DNA of 64,000 bases from Zobellella taiwanensis (lineage in GTDB: Bacteria > Pseudomonadota > Gammaproteobacteria > Enterobacterales > Aeromonadaceae). Below are positions 10,573-19,868 of this stretch, one piece after another (the stretch's first letter is position 1; each line of letters begins with the position of its first letter). The notes under the pieces were generated by a model. The model was not told the origin of the DNA, did not search any database, and saw nothing but the letters and a program-made list of their open reading frames with translations. Location: NCBI RefSeq assembly GCF_003012795.1, contig NZ_PXYH01000011.1, forward strand, positions 62,001 to 126,000, written 5' to 3'. Both the position numbers and the translations under genes were made by a program.

Positions 10573-11748
10573 ATGCGACCCATGACATGGGAAGACCCCT
10601 TTTTACTGGATGAACAGCTGACCGACGAGGAGCGGATGATCCGCGACGCGGCCCGGCAGTACTGCGAGGAACGGCTGTCGCCCCGGGTGATCGCCGGCTA
10701 CGCCGAGGAAAGCTTCGACCCCGAGATCCTGCGGGAAATGGGAGAGATGGGCCTGCTCGGCGCCACCCTGCCGGCGGAATACGGCTGCGCCGGCGCCAGC
10801 CATGTGGCCTACGGCCTGGTGGCCCGGGAAGTGGAGCGGATCGACTCCGGCTACCGCTCCGCCATGAGCGTGCAGTCCTCCCTGGTGATGCACCCCATCT
10901 TCACCTTCGGCAGCGAGGAGCAGAAGCAGCGCTTCCTGCCCCGGCTGGCGAGCGGCGAACTCATCGGCTGCTTCGGGCTGACCGAGCCGGACGCGGGCTC
11001 GGATCCGGGATCCATGCTGACCCGGGCCCGCAAGGTGGACGGCGGCTACCTGCTGAGCGGCCAGAAGATGTGGATCACCAACAGCCCCATCGCCGATCTG
11101 GCGATCGTCTGGGCCCGCTCCGACGCCCACGAGGGCAAAATCAAGGGCTTTATCGTGGAGCGCGGCACCCAGGGCTTCAGCGCGCCCACGATCAAGGGCA
11201 AGCAGTCGCTGCGGGCCTCGATCACCGGCGAGCTGGTGCTCGACGACGCCTTTGTGCCGGACGTCAACCTGCTGCCCGGGGCCAGCGGCCTGGGCGGGCC
11301 CTTCAGTTGCCTGAACAAGGCCCGCTACGGCATCGCCTGGGGGGTGATGGGTGCCGCCGAGTTCTGTTGGCAGGCATCGCGCCGCTACACCCTGGACCGC
11401 AAGCAGTTCGGCCGCCCCCTGGCCGCGACCCAGCTGGTGCAGCTGAAGCTTGCCAACATGCAGACCGAGATCGCCCTGGGGCTGCAGGCCGCCCTGCGGG
11501 TGGGGCGCATGATGGACGAAGGCAGCTGGTCGCCGGAGGTGGTGTCCCTGATCAAGCGCAACAACTGCGGCAAGGCACTGGACATCGCCCGGGTGGCCCG
11601 GGACATGCACGGGGGCAACGGCATCTCGGAGGAGTTCCAGGTGATCCGCCACATGATCAACCTGGAAACGGTGAACACCTACGAGGGCACCCACGACATT
11701 CACGGCCTGATCCTGGGCCGGGCACAGACCGGACTGGCGGCGTTCTAG
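10573..11748 (+). CDS. gcdH: Glutaryl-CoA dehydrogenase
   Basis: A 391-residue acyl-CoA dehydrogenase. It has [21 protein letters not shown] (flavin and substrate site), [18 protein letters not shown], and the catalytic glutamate in [21 protein letters not shown] near the C-terminus. The TYEGTHDIH context and overall pattern fit glutaryl-CoA dehydrogenases, which oxidise and decarboxylate glutaryl-CoA to crotonyl-CoA and pass electrons to ETF. The ATG at 10573 follows AAGGAG. The linked CoA-transferase, EtfB, EtfA and ETF-QO genes support the assignment. Confidence 0.9.
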   Translation: MRPMTWEDPFLLDEQLTDEERMIRDAARQYCEERLSPRVIAGYAEESFDPEILREMGEMGLLGATLPAEYGCAGASHVAYGLVAREVERIDSGYRSAMSVQSSLVMHPIFTFGSEEQKQRFLPRLASGELIGCFGLTEPDAGSDPGSMLTRARKVDGGYLLSGQKMWITNSPIADLAIVWARSDAHEGKIKGFIVERGTQGFSAPTIKGKQSLRASITGELVLDDAFVPDVNLLPGASGLGGPFSCLNKARYGIAWGVMGAAEFCWQASRRYTLDRKQFGRPLAATQLVQLKLANMQTEIALGLQAALRVGRMMDEGSWSPEVVSLIKRNNCGKALDIARVARDMHGGNGISEEFQVIRHMINLETVNTYEGTHDIHGLILGRAQTGLAAF

Positions 11749-11769
11749 CGCCGGCGGCAAGGAGGCGTG

Positions 11770-12978
11770 ATGAGCGCATTGCACGGACTTAAGGTACTGG
11801 ATCTGAGCCGGGTGCTGGCGGGGCCCCTGGCCGGACAGCTGCTGGCCGACCTGGGCGCCGAGGTGACCAAGGTGGAACGGCCGGGAGAGGGGGACGACAC
11901 CCGCCGCTGGGGCCCGCCCTTTCTCGCCGACGAAGAGGGCGCCGCCACCCCGGAGAGCGCCTATTACCTGAGCGCCAACCGGGGCAAGGCGTCGGTCACC
12001 ATCGATCTCACCCGGCCCGAGGGCCAGGCGCTGGTGCGCCGGCTGGCGGCCGGCTCCGACGTGGTCATCGAAAACTTCAAGCGCGGCGGCCTGGCCCGCT
12101 ACGGCCTGGACTACCCGGCCCTGAAGGCGCTCAACCCCCGGCTCGTCTACTGCTCCATCACCGGCTTCGGCCAGGACGGCCCTTACGCCGACCGGCCCGG
12201 CTACGACCTGCTGGTGCAGGGCATGAGCGGCCTGATGAGCATCACCGGCGAGGCGGACGGCGAGCCCATGAAGACGGGGGTGGCGATCACCGATCTGTGC
12301 ACCGGCCTCTACGCCGCCCTGGCCATACTGGCGGCCCTGACCCACCGGGAGCGCAGCGGCGAGGGCCAGCACATCGACCTGGCGCTGCTCGACGTGGCCA
12401 CCTCCCTGCTGTCCTACCAGGCCAACAACTACCTGGTCGGGGGCAAGGTACCGGCGCGCATGGGCAACGCCCACCCGAGCATAGTGCCCTACCAGGTGTT
12501 CGCCACCGCCGACGGCCACCTGCTGCTGGCGGTGGGCAACGACGGCCAGTTCCGCGCCTTCTGCGAGGCGGCGGCCTGCCCCGGTCTGGCGAGCGACGAA
12601 CGCTACGCCGGCAACCGGGCCCGGGTGGCGCATCGGGAGGAACTGATCGCCCGGCTGGCGCCCGTGCTGCGCGGCCGGACCACGGCCGACTGGCTGCACC
12701 GGCTGGAGGCGGCGGGCGTGCCCTGCGGCCCCATCAACACCGTCGACCAGGTGTTCGCCGATCCCCAGCTCCGCCACCGGGGCATGGTGCTGGAGCTGGA
12801 CCACCCCCTGGCACCGGCCCTGCGGCTGCTGGGCAACCCCATCCGCCTGTCCGCCACCCCGCTGGCCTGCCGGCGCGCGCCGCCCCGGCTCGGGGCCGAC
12901 ACCGGCCGGGTACTGGCGGAGCGGCTCGGCCTGGACGAGGCCGAAATCCGCCGCCTGCGGGCGGAGGCGGTGATTTGA
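11770..12978 (+). CDS. Class III CoA-transferase (CaiB/BaiF family), likely glutarate activating
   Basis: A 402-residue CaiB/BaiF protein: LKVLDLSRVLAGPLAGQLLADLGAEVTKVE at the N-terminus, then LSANRGKASVTIDL, CSITGFGQDGPYADRPGYD and the catalytic aspartate in MKTGVAITDLCTGLYA (about residue 175). Next to glutaryl-CoA dehydrogenase, the family member usually transfers CoA from succinyl-CoA (or a similar donor) to glutarate; that substrate is inferred from context. The ATG at 11770 has GGAGG at a short four-base spacing, and a GTG one codon earlier is the alternative. Confidence 0.88.
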   Translation: MSALHGLKVLDLSRVLAGPLAGQLLADLGAEVTKVERPGEGDDTRRWGPPFLADEEGAATPESAYYLSANRGKASVTIDLTRPEGQALVRRLAAGSDVVIENFKRGGLARYGLDYPALKALNPRLVYCSITGFGQDGPYADRPGYDLLVQGMSGLMSITGEADGEPMKTGVAITDLCTGLYAALAILAALTHRERSGEGQHIDLALLDVATSLLSYQANNYLVGGKVPARMGNAHPSIVPYQVFATADGHLLLAVGNDGQFRAFCEAAACPGLASDERYAGNRARVAHREELIARLAPVLRGRTTADWLHRLEAAGVPCGPINTVDQVFADPQLRHRGMVLELDHPLAPALRLLGNPIRLSATPLACRRAPPRLGADTGRVLAERLGLDEAEIRRLRAEAVI

Positions 12979-13038
12979 GACATGGCGCGGGCCGGTCAGG
13001 CCGGCCGCTGTTTTTGGGATTGAAACCGAGGTATTGCG

Positions 13039-13788
13039 ATGAAAGTACTGGTAACCGTTAAACGGGTCGTCGATTACAACGTCAGGGTCCGGGTCAGGCC
13101 CGATCACGGGGGGGTGGAGCTGGCCAACGTCAAGATGAGCATGAATCCCTTCTGCGAGATCGCGGTGGAAGAGGCGGTGCGGCTCAAGGAGCAGGGCCTG
13201 GCCCGGGAAGTGGTGGTGGTGTCGGTGGGCCCGGCCCAGGCCCAGGAGCAGCTGCGCGCGGCCCTGGCGCTGGGCGCCGATCGGGCCCTGCTGGTGGAAA
13301 CCGACGCCGAGCCCGGCGCCCTGGCCCTGGCCCGGCTGCTCAAGGCGGTGGTCGACCGGGAGCGGCCCGACCTGGTGCTGCTGGGCAAGCAGGCCATCGA
13401 TTCCGACAACAACCAGACCGGCCAGATGCTCGCCGCCCTGGCCGGCCTGCCCCAGGGCACCTTCGCCTCGGCCCTGGCCTTCGCCGACGGCAAGGTGCGG
13501 GTGACCCGGGAGGTGGACGGCGGCCTGCAGACCCTGGAGCTGGCCCTGCCGGCGGTGATCACCACCGACCTGCGGCTCAACCAGCCGCGCTACGCCTCCC
13601 TGCCCAACATCATGAAGGCCAGGAGCAAGCCCCTGGAGGTGCTCGCCGCCGCGGGGCTCGGCGTCGAGCCGGCATCCGGCCTGACCACCCTCAGGGTGGA
13701 GCCGCCGGCTCCGCGCCGGGCCGGAGTCCGGGTGGGCAGCGTGGCCGAGCTGGTCGACAAACTCAAACACGAAGCAAAGGTGATCTGA
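13039..13788 (+). CDS. etfB: Electron transfer flavoprotein beta subunit
   Basis: A 249-residue protein starting [19 protein letters not shown], with the ETF-beta pattern [21 protein letters not shown] and the AMP-binding region [21 protein letters not shown]. It accepts electrons from acyl-CoA dehydrogenases such as the neighbouring GcdH, in a heterodimer with EtfA. It overlaps EtfA by one base (TGATG). Confidence 0.95.
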   Translation: MKVLVTVKRVVDYNVRVRVRPDHGGVELANVKMSMNPFCEIAVEEAVRLKEQGLAREVVVVSVGPAQAQEQLRAALALGADRALLVETDAEPGALALARLLKAVVDRERPDLVLLGKQAIDSDNNQTGQMLAALAGLPQGTFASALAFADGKVRVTREVDGGLQTLELALPAVITTDLRLNQPRYASLPNIMKARSKPLEVLAAAGLGVEPASGLTTLRVEPPAPRRAGVRVGSVAELVDKLKHEAKVI

Positions 13789-14717
13789 TGGCTATTCTGG
13801 TTATTGCCGAACACAACCACCGCCGGCTGGGCGAGGCGACCCTCAACACCCTGGCGGCCGCCCGCCAACTGGGTGACGACCTCCAGCTGCTGGTGGCCGG
13901 GTCCGACTGCCGGGAGGCGGCCGAGGCCGCCGCCGGGATCCCGGGCGTGACCCGGGTGCTGCTGGCGGATGCGCCCTGGCACCGGCATCCGCTGCCCGAA
14001 AACCTGGCGCCGCTCGTGGCCGGGCTGGCCGGGGACTACTCCCACCTGCTGGCGCCGGCCAGCGCCAACGGCAAGAACCTGATGCCGCGGGTGGCGGCGC
14101 TGCTGGGGGTGGATCCCGTGTCCGACATCACCGCCGTGCTCGACGCCGACACCTATCAGAGGCCCATCTATGCGGGCAACGCCATCGCCACCGTGCGCTC
14201 CAACGCTGCGGTCAAGGTGATCACGGTGCGCGCCTCGGCCTTCGAGCCGGTGGCGGCAGAGGGAGGCAAGGCCCCCATCACGGCCATCGACAGCCCCGCC
14301 GACAGCGGCCTGTCGCGGGTGATCGGCGAGGAACTGAGCCGGTCCGAACGGCCGGAGCTGGGCGCGGCCCGGGTGGTGGTGGCGGGCGGGCGCGGCCTGC
14401 AGAGCCGCGACCATTTCGAGCTGTTGTATCGCCTGGCCGACAAGCTGGGGGCCGCGGTCGGCGCCTCCCGCGCGGCGGTGGACGCGGGCATGGTGGCCAA
14501 CGATCTGCAGGTGGGCCAGACCGGCAAGATAGTGGCGCCCCGGCTGTACATCGCCGTGGGCATTTCCGGCGCCATCCAGCACCTGGCGGGCATGAAGGAC
14601 TCGGGCGTGATCGTCGCCATCAACAAGGACGAGGAGGCGCCCATCTTCCAGGTGGCGGACTACGGCCTGGTGGGCGATCTGTTCGAGATCCTGCCCGAGC
14701 TGGAGCGGCTGCTGTAG
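13788..14717 (+). CDS. etfA: Electron transfer flavoprotein alpha subunit
   Basis: A 309-residue FAD-binding partner of EtfB. The N-terminal domain has the [17 protein letters not shown] start typical of ETF-alpha. The C-terminal FAD domain has [40 protein letters not shown], and [18 protein letters not shown] with [18 protein letters not shown]. Translationally coupled to etfB. Confidence 0.95.
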   Translation: MAILVIAEHNHRRLGEATLNTLAAARQLGDDLQLLVAGSDCREAAEAAAGIPGVTRVLLADAPWHRHPLPENLAPLVAGLAGDYSHLLAPASANGKNLMPRVAALLGVDPVSDITAVLDADTYQRPIYAGNAIATVRSNAAVKVITVRASAFEPVAAEGGKAPITAIDSPADSGLSRVIGEELSRSERPELGAARVVVAGGRGLQSRDHFELLYRLADKLGAAVGASRAAVDAGMVANDLQVGQTGKIVAPRLYIAVGISGAIQHLAGMKDSGVIVAINKDEEAPIFQVADYGLVGDLFEILPELERLL

Positions 14718-14748
14718 GGGGCTGTAACACGACGAGCCGGATGCCATC

Positions 14749-14853
14749 GGCCAAAGCGCACAACTCCGCCGGCACGCCGTAAATCCATCCATGTAGGCTC
14801 CACCGCGCCCTCCCTGGCGCGGAGGGCCGGCGGAGCTGCACCCTTTGTCCTCC
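14749..14853. repeat. Long palindromic intergenic repeat, copy A
   Basis: Outer arms at about 14749-14773 and 14826-14850 pair imperfectly over some 25 bases around TCCGCCGGC/GCCGGCGGA. The centre carries a nested stem, CGCGCC-N5-GGCGCG. The right arm ends CCCTTTGTCCTCC, as in copy B (CCCATTGTCCTCC). It lies between etfA and the ETF-QO gene, splitting the cluster. Copies B and C are at 46430 and 27561. Confidence 0.7.
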
Positions 14854-14952
14854 TCAACACATTAATGTCGCCTGCTCTGTCTTCGCCGGGCTCTGAACCC
14901 GTGAAGATCATGAGCAGCTGTTAAGACGGCACAGAACAACAGGGAGAGCGGT

Positions 14953-16602
14953 ATGCAACGGGAGTTTATGGAATTCGATGTGGTCGTGGTGGGGGCCGGG
15001 CCGGCGGGGCTGGCGGCGGCCTGCCGGCTGGCGCTGGACGCCAGGGCCGAGGGCCGCGCCATCAGCGTCTGCGTGGTGGAGAAGGGGGCCGAGGTGGGCG
15101 CCCATATCCTGTCGGGGGCACTGTTCGACAGCCGGGCGCTGGACGAGCTGTTCCCGGACTGGCGCGAGCGGGGGGCGCCGCTGCACACCCGGGTGGCGGA
15201 AGACGAGGTCTACCTGCTGCGCGACGCGCAGCGGGCGCGGCGGCTGCCCGTCGCCCTGGTGCCCGAGTCCATGCACAACGGCGGGCACTATATCGTCAGC
15301 CTGGGCAACCTCTGCCGCTGGCTGGCGGAGCAGGCCCGGGCGCTGGGGGTGGAAGTCTACCCCGGCTTTGCCGCCGCCGAGGTGCTCTACCGGGAGGACG
15401 GCGCCGTGGCCGGCATCGTCACCGGCGACATGGGCCGGGGCCGGGACGGCGAGCCCGGGCCCGGCTTTATGCCGGGCATGGAGCTGCGCGCCCGCTATAC
15501 CCTGTTCGCCGAGGGCTGCCGGGGCCATCTGGGCAAGCAGCTGATCGCCCGCTTCGGCCTGGACCGGGGCCGGGATCCCCAGCACTACGGCCTGGGGCTG
15601 AAGGAGCTGTGGGATCTGGATCCGGCCAAATACCGGCCCGGCCGGGTGATCCACGGCGCGGGCTGGCCGCTCGGCGGCGAGGCCGGCGGCGGCTTTTTCC
15701 TCTACCACGGCGAGGGCGGGCAGGCGGTGGTGGGCCTGATCGTCGACCTCGACTACCGCAATCCCTGGCTGAGTCCCTTCGAGGAATTCCAGCGGCTCAA
15801 GACCCACCCGCTGCTGGCGGCCGAGCTGGCGGGCGGCCGGCGGGTGGCCTACGGCGCCCGGGCCATCGCCAAGGGCGGCTTCAATGCACTGGTGAAGATG
15901 ACGATGCCGGGAGCCCTGCTGATCGGCTGCGACGCGGGCACCCTGGACGTGGCCCGTATCAAGGGCAGCCACACGGCGATGAAGTCGGGCCTGCTGGCGG
16001 CGGAAGCGGTGGGGGAGGCGCTGGCGCAGGGCGACGAGGGTGGTCGGGAACTGGTCGATTTCGAGCGCCGCTACCGGGACTCCTGGCTGTTCGACGAACT
16101 GTACCGGGGCCGCAATTTCGGCCCGGCGCTGCGCCGGCTGGGGCCCTGGGCGGGCGGGGCCTTCAACTGGGCGGAGCAGAAGCTGTTCGGCGGCCGGCTG
16201 CCCTTTACCCTGCACTGCCGCCGGGGCGACGCCGAAGGGCTGCAGCCGGCCGATGCCAGCCGCAAAATCGACTATCCCAGACCGGACGGGGTGCTGTCCT
16301 TCGACAGGCTGTCGTCCGTCCACCTGGCCAACGTCGGTCACCGGGAGGATCAGCCCTGCCACCTGCAACTGGCGGATCCCGCCCTGCCGGTACGCGACAA
16401 CCTGCCCCGGTACGCCGAGCCGGCCCAGCGCTACTGTCCCGCCGGCGTTTATGAAATCGTCGCCGGGCCCGCCGGCGAGCGGCTGCAGATCAACGGCCAG
16501 AACTGCCTGCACTGCAAGAGCTGCGACATCAAGGATCCGGCCGGCAACATCCACTGGACGGCGCCGGAAGGGGGCGGCGGCCCCCGTTATCCCAATATGT
16601 AG
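14953..16602 (+). CDS. Electron transfer flavoprotein-ubiquinone oxidoreductase
   Basis: A 549-residue flavo-iron-sulfur protein. The N-terminal FAD motif is DVVVVGAGPAGLAAACRLAL; the body has the ETF-QO quinone and membrane-association region. The C-terminus holds the 4Fe-4S cysteines (YCPAG, then NCLHCKSCDIKDP) and ends HWTAPEGGGGPRYPNM, which is diagnostic. It reoxidises ETF and reduces ubiquinone at the inner membrane. It follows etfA across repeat copy A, so it may need its own promoter. Confidence 0.94.
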   Translation: MQREFMEFDVVVVGAGPAGLAAACRLALDARAEGRAISVCVVEKGAEVGAHILSGALFDSRALDELFPDWRERGAPLHTRVAEDEVYLLRDAQRARRLPVALVPESMHNGGHYIVSLGNLCRWLAEQARALGVEVYPGFAAAEVLYREDGAVAGIVTGDMGRGRDGEPGPGFMPGMELRARYTLFAEGCRGHLGKQLIARFGLDRGRDPQHYGLGLKELWDLDPAKYRPGRVIHGAGWPLGGEAGGGFFLYHGEGGQAVVGLIVDLDYRNPWLSPFEEFQRLKTHPLLAAELAGGRRVAYGARAIAKGGFNALVKMTMPGALLIGCDAGTLDVARIKGSHTAMKSGLLAAEAVGEALAQGDEGGRELVDFERRYRDSWLFDELYRGRNFGPALRRLGPWAGGAFNWAEQKLFGGRLPFTLHCRRGDAEGLQPADASRKIDYPRPDGVLSFDRLSSVHLANVGHREDQPCHLQLADPALPVRDNLPRYAEPAQRYCPAGVYEIVAGPAGERLQINGQNCLHCKSCDIKDPAGNIHWTAPEGGGGPRYPNM

Positions 16603-16723
16603 CCCAAACCACACCGGTCGTGGAGCGCAGCGGGAACCCTGGGCCCGGCTGTATTTCTTCCGTTCCGGTACACACGTCACGGGGGCTGACCGCCGGCCCC
16701 CAAGGTGGTGAGGCCGTTAAAAT
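16603..16723. other. Intergenic stretch with a GC-rich dispersed motif
   Basis: No gene is seen between the ETF-QO gene and the symporter terminator. The 15 bases CGCAGCGGGAACCCT at 16626-16640 recur exactly at 29084-29098, also outside genes, so this is probably part of a dispersed extragenic repeat. Confidence 0.5.
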
Positions 16724-16751
16724 AACACCGGCGCCCTGGGGCGCCGGTGTT
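16724..16751 (-). terminator. Intrinsic terminator of the symporter gene
   Basis: AACACCGGCGCC and GGCGCCGGTGTT form a perfect 12-base stem with a four-base loop. On the reverse strand it is followed by ATTTTAA. It lies 15 bases beyond the symporter stop. Confidence 0.88.
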
Positions 16752-16765
16752 GTGCTGGAGGTTTG

Positions 16766-18112
16766 TCAGGCCTTGCTGGCCGGCGCCTCGGCGGTATTGC
16801 CGCCGTCTCGGTTACGGCGGGGGAAGCGGATTTCCTCTTCCTGTTCGCCGGAGTGGGGATCGTTGAAGCGGGCCAGGTCCATTGCGCCTTCGCTCTTGCC
16901 CACGATGCAGGTCACCACGGAGTCGCCGGTGATGTTGACCGCGGTGCGGATCATGTCGAGCAGGCGGTCGACACCGATGATCAGGGCGATGCCTTCCACC
17001 GGCAGGCCGACCTGGTTCAGCACCATGGCCAGCATTACCAGGCCCACGCCGGGCACGCCGGCGGTGCCGACGGAGGCCAGGGTGGCGGTGAGGATCACCA
17101 TCAGGTAGTCGTTGAAGCTCAGGTCGATGTTGAAGGCCTGGGCGATAAAGGCGGTGGCCACCCCCTGCATGATGGCGGTGCCGTCCATGTTGATGGTGGC
17201 GCCGAGCGGCACGGTGAAGGACGCGACCCTGTTGTCCACGCCCATGCGGCGGGTGGTGGTTTCCATGGTCACCGGTATGGTGGCGTTGGAGGAGGCGGTG
17301 GAGAAGGCGAACATGATGGCGTCTTCCATCTTCTTCAGGAAGATGAGCGGGCTCAGGCCGGTAAAGGTCTTGAGCAGCAGGCCGTAGACGACCACGCCGT
17401 GCAGCAGCAGGGTGCCGGCCACCACTAGGAAGTACTCGGCCAGGTTGAGGATGGCATCCAGCCCCAGGGTGGTGAACAGCTGGGCCATCAGGCAGAACAC
17501 GCCGTAGGGGGCGATGTTCATCAGCAGGGTCACCAGCTTCATGATCACTTCATTGAAGTCGTTGAACAGGGCGGCGATGCGCTCGCCCGGCTGGCCCGCC
17601 AGGCTGATGGCGATGCCGAACAGCACCGCGAACACGATGATCTGCAGGGTGTTGCCCTGGGCCATGGAGTTGATGGGGTTGGTGGGGAACATGCCGATGA
17701 ACACCTCGCCCAGGGACGGTGCCTCCTTGGCGGCGAAGGTGCTGGCGGTGGTCAGGTCCACGCCCTGGCCGGGCTGGAACAGGCTGCCCAGCAGCAGCGC
17801 CAGAGTAATGGCGATGGCGGTGGTGGCCAGGTAGAAACTCAGGGTCTTGCCGCCCAGGCGGCCCAGGGTGGACAGATCCTTCAGCGAGCTGGTGCCGCAC
17901 ACCAGGGACACGAAGATCAGGGGCACCACCAGCATGCTCAGGCTGGCGATAAAGATTTTGCCGCCCACATAGAGGGCGCCGTTGACCAGGTAGTCGTGCA
18001 CCAGGGCCACGTCGGCCAGCAGGGTGCGGAAGATAAAGCCGGCCAGGATGCCGAGGCCCATGCCCAGCAGCACGCGACCGGTGAGGGACAGTCTTTTCTT
18101 TTCGGTTGTCAT
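16766..18112 (-). CDS. Dicarboxylate/amino acid:cation symporter (DAACS family, GltP/DctA-like)
   Basis: A 448-residue inner-membrane symporter. The family's re-entrant loop FAFSTASSNATIPVTMET and the TM7 motif INMDGTAIMQG are present, with the C-terminal substrate region RLLDMIRTAVNITGDSVVTCIV. These fit Na+/H+-coupled uptake of C4-dicarboxylates, glutamate or aspartate. DctA versus GltP/GltT cannot be settled by eye. The charged C-terminal tail is typical. A sigma-54 promoter at 18250-18265 and the neighbouring enhancer-binding regulator suggest induction by the adjacent two-component system. Confidence 0.9.
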   Translation of the reverse strand: MTTEKKRLSLTGRVLLGMGLGILAGFIFRTLLADVALVHDYLVNGALYVGGKIFIASLSMLVVPLIFVSLVCGTSSLKDLSTLGRLGGKTLSFYLATTAIAITLALLLGSLFQPGQGVDLTTASTFAAKEAPSLGEVFIGMFPTNPINSMAQGNTLQIIVFAVLFGIAISLAGQPGERIAALFNDFNEVIMKLVTLLMNIAPYGVFCLMAQLFTTLGLDAILNLAEYFLVVAGTLLLHGVVVYGLLLKTFTGLSPLIFLKKMEDAIMFAFSTASSNATIPVTMETTTRRMGVDNRVASFTVPLGATINMDGTAIMQGVATAFIAQAFNIDLSFNDYLMVILTATLASVGTAGVPGVGLVMLAMVLNQVGLPVEGIALIIGVDRLLDMIRTAVNITGDSVVTCIVGKSEGAMDLARFNDPHSGEQEEEIRFPRRNRDGGNTAEAPASKA

Positions 18113-18249
18113 CAGCTGGATTCTCCATATCCGATGTTAAGGAGCCGAACGGCATCAAGGTTGATGCCCCGAGCGGGAACGGGGCGTTCCCGGTGTCGTC
18201 ACAGCCGGAATGTCCGGCGGCTGGCGGCGTTTACCGCGCCGGGATAATG

Positions 18250-18265
18250 AGCAAGCAGGATGCCA
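18250..18265 (-). promoter_or_regulatory. Sigma-54 promoter of the symporter gene
   Basis: The reverse strand reads TGGCATCCTGCTTGCT, matching the -24/-12 consensus TGGCAY-N5-TTGCW with GG and GC exactly 12 bases apart. Transcription would start near 18238, giving a leader of about 125 bases. Confidence 0.8.
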
Positions 18266-18334
18266 ACTTTTTGATTTTTGGTTAACGCATTGTTTTTTAT
18301 GAATTAAATGTGACAAAAACGGTCCGTCACCACT

Positions 18335-18354
18335 CTGGTTAGGGGTATAACCAG
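18335..18354. promoter_or_regulatory. Candidate enhancer palindrome upstream of the symporter promoter
   Basis: CTGGTTA-N6-TAACCAG is a perfect 7-base dyad whose centre lies 87 bp upstream of the sigma-54 element midpoint, the distance expected of an NtrC-type activator site. Further GGTTA half sites follow at 18355, 18420 and 18438. The activator is probably the regulator encoded at 18459-19868. Seen: dyad and spacing; inferred: binding. Confidence 0.6.
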
Positions 18355-18458
18355 GGTTATGGCGTCGCCGGGGTTTTTGATTTATTACTTTTATTTCAAA
18401 AGCTTGTGGATGGTTGTTTGGTTATGGCTCCGGGCCGGGTTATAGGGGTTTGGCGGGG

Positions 18459-19868
18459 TCAGTCTTCCCCGCCGCTTTTTTTCAGCCGCTTGCTCAGGGC
18501 CGGTTGGGAGATGCCGAGCAGGCGAGCGGCCAGGGACTGGTTGCCCCGGGACCGGCGCAGGGCCTCGGCCACCAGCAGTTCGCCCGCCTGCTGCAGGGTA
18601 GGCAGGGTGTCGAGCTGGCTGAACAGGGGTTGCTCCGGTTCGTCCTGGACCGGCGGGCCGTCCTGGCCCAGGGCCTGGCGGAACACCTCCATCGACAGCA
18701 TATGGCTGCGGTGGCGGCTCATGGCGTCGAACACCAGGGCGCGCAGCTCGCGCACATTGCCGGGAAAGGAATAGTTGGCCAGCAGCACCGGCAGCTCCCG
18801 GGGCAGGGTGGGCACCGCCTTGCCCAGCTCCCCGGCGGCCTCGGCCAGGAAGTGGGCCAGCAGCAGTGGCAGGTCGCCCTTGCGCCGGCGCAGGGGCGGT
18901 ATCTCCACCTGGTGGGTGCGCAGCCGGTAGTAGAGATCCTTGCGAAAGCCGCCGTCCTGCTGTTTTTTGGCCAGATCCTGATGAGTGGCCACCAGGATGC
19001 GGGCCCGCAGCCGCTTGGGCCTGTCGCTGCCGAGGGGATAGTACTCGCCTTCCTGCAGCAGGCGCAGCAGCTTGACCTGGGAAGCCTGGCTGAGATCGCC
19101 GATCTCGTCCAGAAACAGGGTGCCGCCGGCAGCCTGCTCTATCATGCCGGCCCGGGCCCGGTCGGCACCGGTAAAGGCGCCCCTGTGGTGGCCGAACAGG
19201 GTGTCGGCGAAGACGTTGTCGTCCAGCCCGGCGACGTTGACGCTGACCATGGGCCCTTCGGGGTTGCCGAGGCGGTGGATGGCCCGGGCGATCAGCTCCT
19301 TGCCGACCCCGCTTTCGCCGCAGATCAGTACCGGCTGGCGGCTGACCGAAATGGCCTCCAGGTACTGGAACACGGATCTCATGGCCTTGTCCTGGGTGAT
19401 GATGTCGGCGAAGGCTTCGGGCTGCTCCAGGGTATCGGTGAGGAAGCGGCGGCGCATTTCCTGGTTTTCCTGGCGCATTTCCTGGTCCTGGATGGCGCGG
19501 CGGATGCCGCCGATCAGCCGGTCTTCCTCCATGGTCTTGACGAAGTAGTCGTAGGCGCCGAGGCGGATGCAGTTGACCGCCGTTTCCAACTGGTTCAGGC
19601 CGCTGAGGATGATGACGCCGATGTCCGGGTGCTCTTCCTTGATGCGCGCCAGCAGCGTCTCGCCGGACAGGTGCGGCATGGTCAGGTCGAGCAGTACCAG
19701 GCCGATGGACTCCCGGGCCAGGGTGGCCATGACTTCCCGGCTGTCGGTGCAGCGGTGGAGGTGGTTGATGCCCTGGCGTTCCAGGGCGATGCTCAGGCTG
19801 CGCAGGAAGGGGGCTTCGTCGTCCACCAGCAGCAGGCCGAAGCCGGGATAGCGATTATCGGTGATCAC
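18459..19868 (-). CDS. NtrC/DctD-type sigma-54 response regulator
   Basis: A 469-residue regulator. Receiver domain: GLLLVDDEAPFLRSL, phospho-acceptor D in LVLLDLTMPHLSG, lysine in YDYFVKTME. AAA+ domain: Walker A GESGVGKE, the sigma-54 contact loop RGAFTGADRA (intact GAFTGA), Walker B GTLFLDEIGDLS. C-terminal Fis-type helix-turn-helix: NQSLAARLLGISQPALSKRLK. It starts at a GTG preceded by GGAG and overlaps the end of its kinase gene. Its likely target is the adjacent symporter. Confidence 0.92.
   Translation of the reverse strand: MITDNRYPGFGLLLVDDEAPFLRSLSIALERQGINHLHRCTDSREVMATLARESIGLVLLDLTMPHLSGETLLARIKEEHPDIGVIILSGLNQLETAVNCIRLGAYDYFVKTMEEDRLIGGIRRAIQDQEMRQENQEMRRRFLTDTLEQPEAFADIITQDKAMRSVFQYLEAISVSRQPVLICGESGVGKELIARAIHRLGNPEGPMVSVNVAGLDDNVFADTLFGHHRGAFTGADRARAGMIEQAAGGTLFLDEIGDLSQASQVKLLRLLQEGEYYPLGSDRPKRLRARILVATHQDLAKKQQDGGFRKDLYYRLRTHQVEIPPLRRRKGDLPLLLAHFLAEAAGELGKAVPTLPRELPVLLANYSFPGNVRELRALVFDAMSRHRSHMLSMEVFRQALGQDGPPVQDEPEQPLFSQLDTLPTLQQAGELLVAEALRRSRGNQSLAARLLGISQPALSKRLKKSGGED

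Noticed and set aside
10603-13770. A 1055-codon frame antisense to the gcdH-CoA-transferase-etfB cluster
   Set aside because: Spans three well-supported genes on the other strand and reads as compositionally biased sequence.
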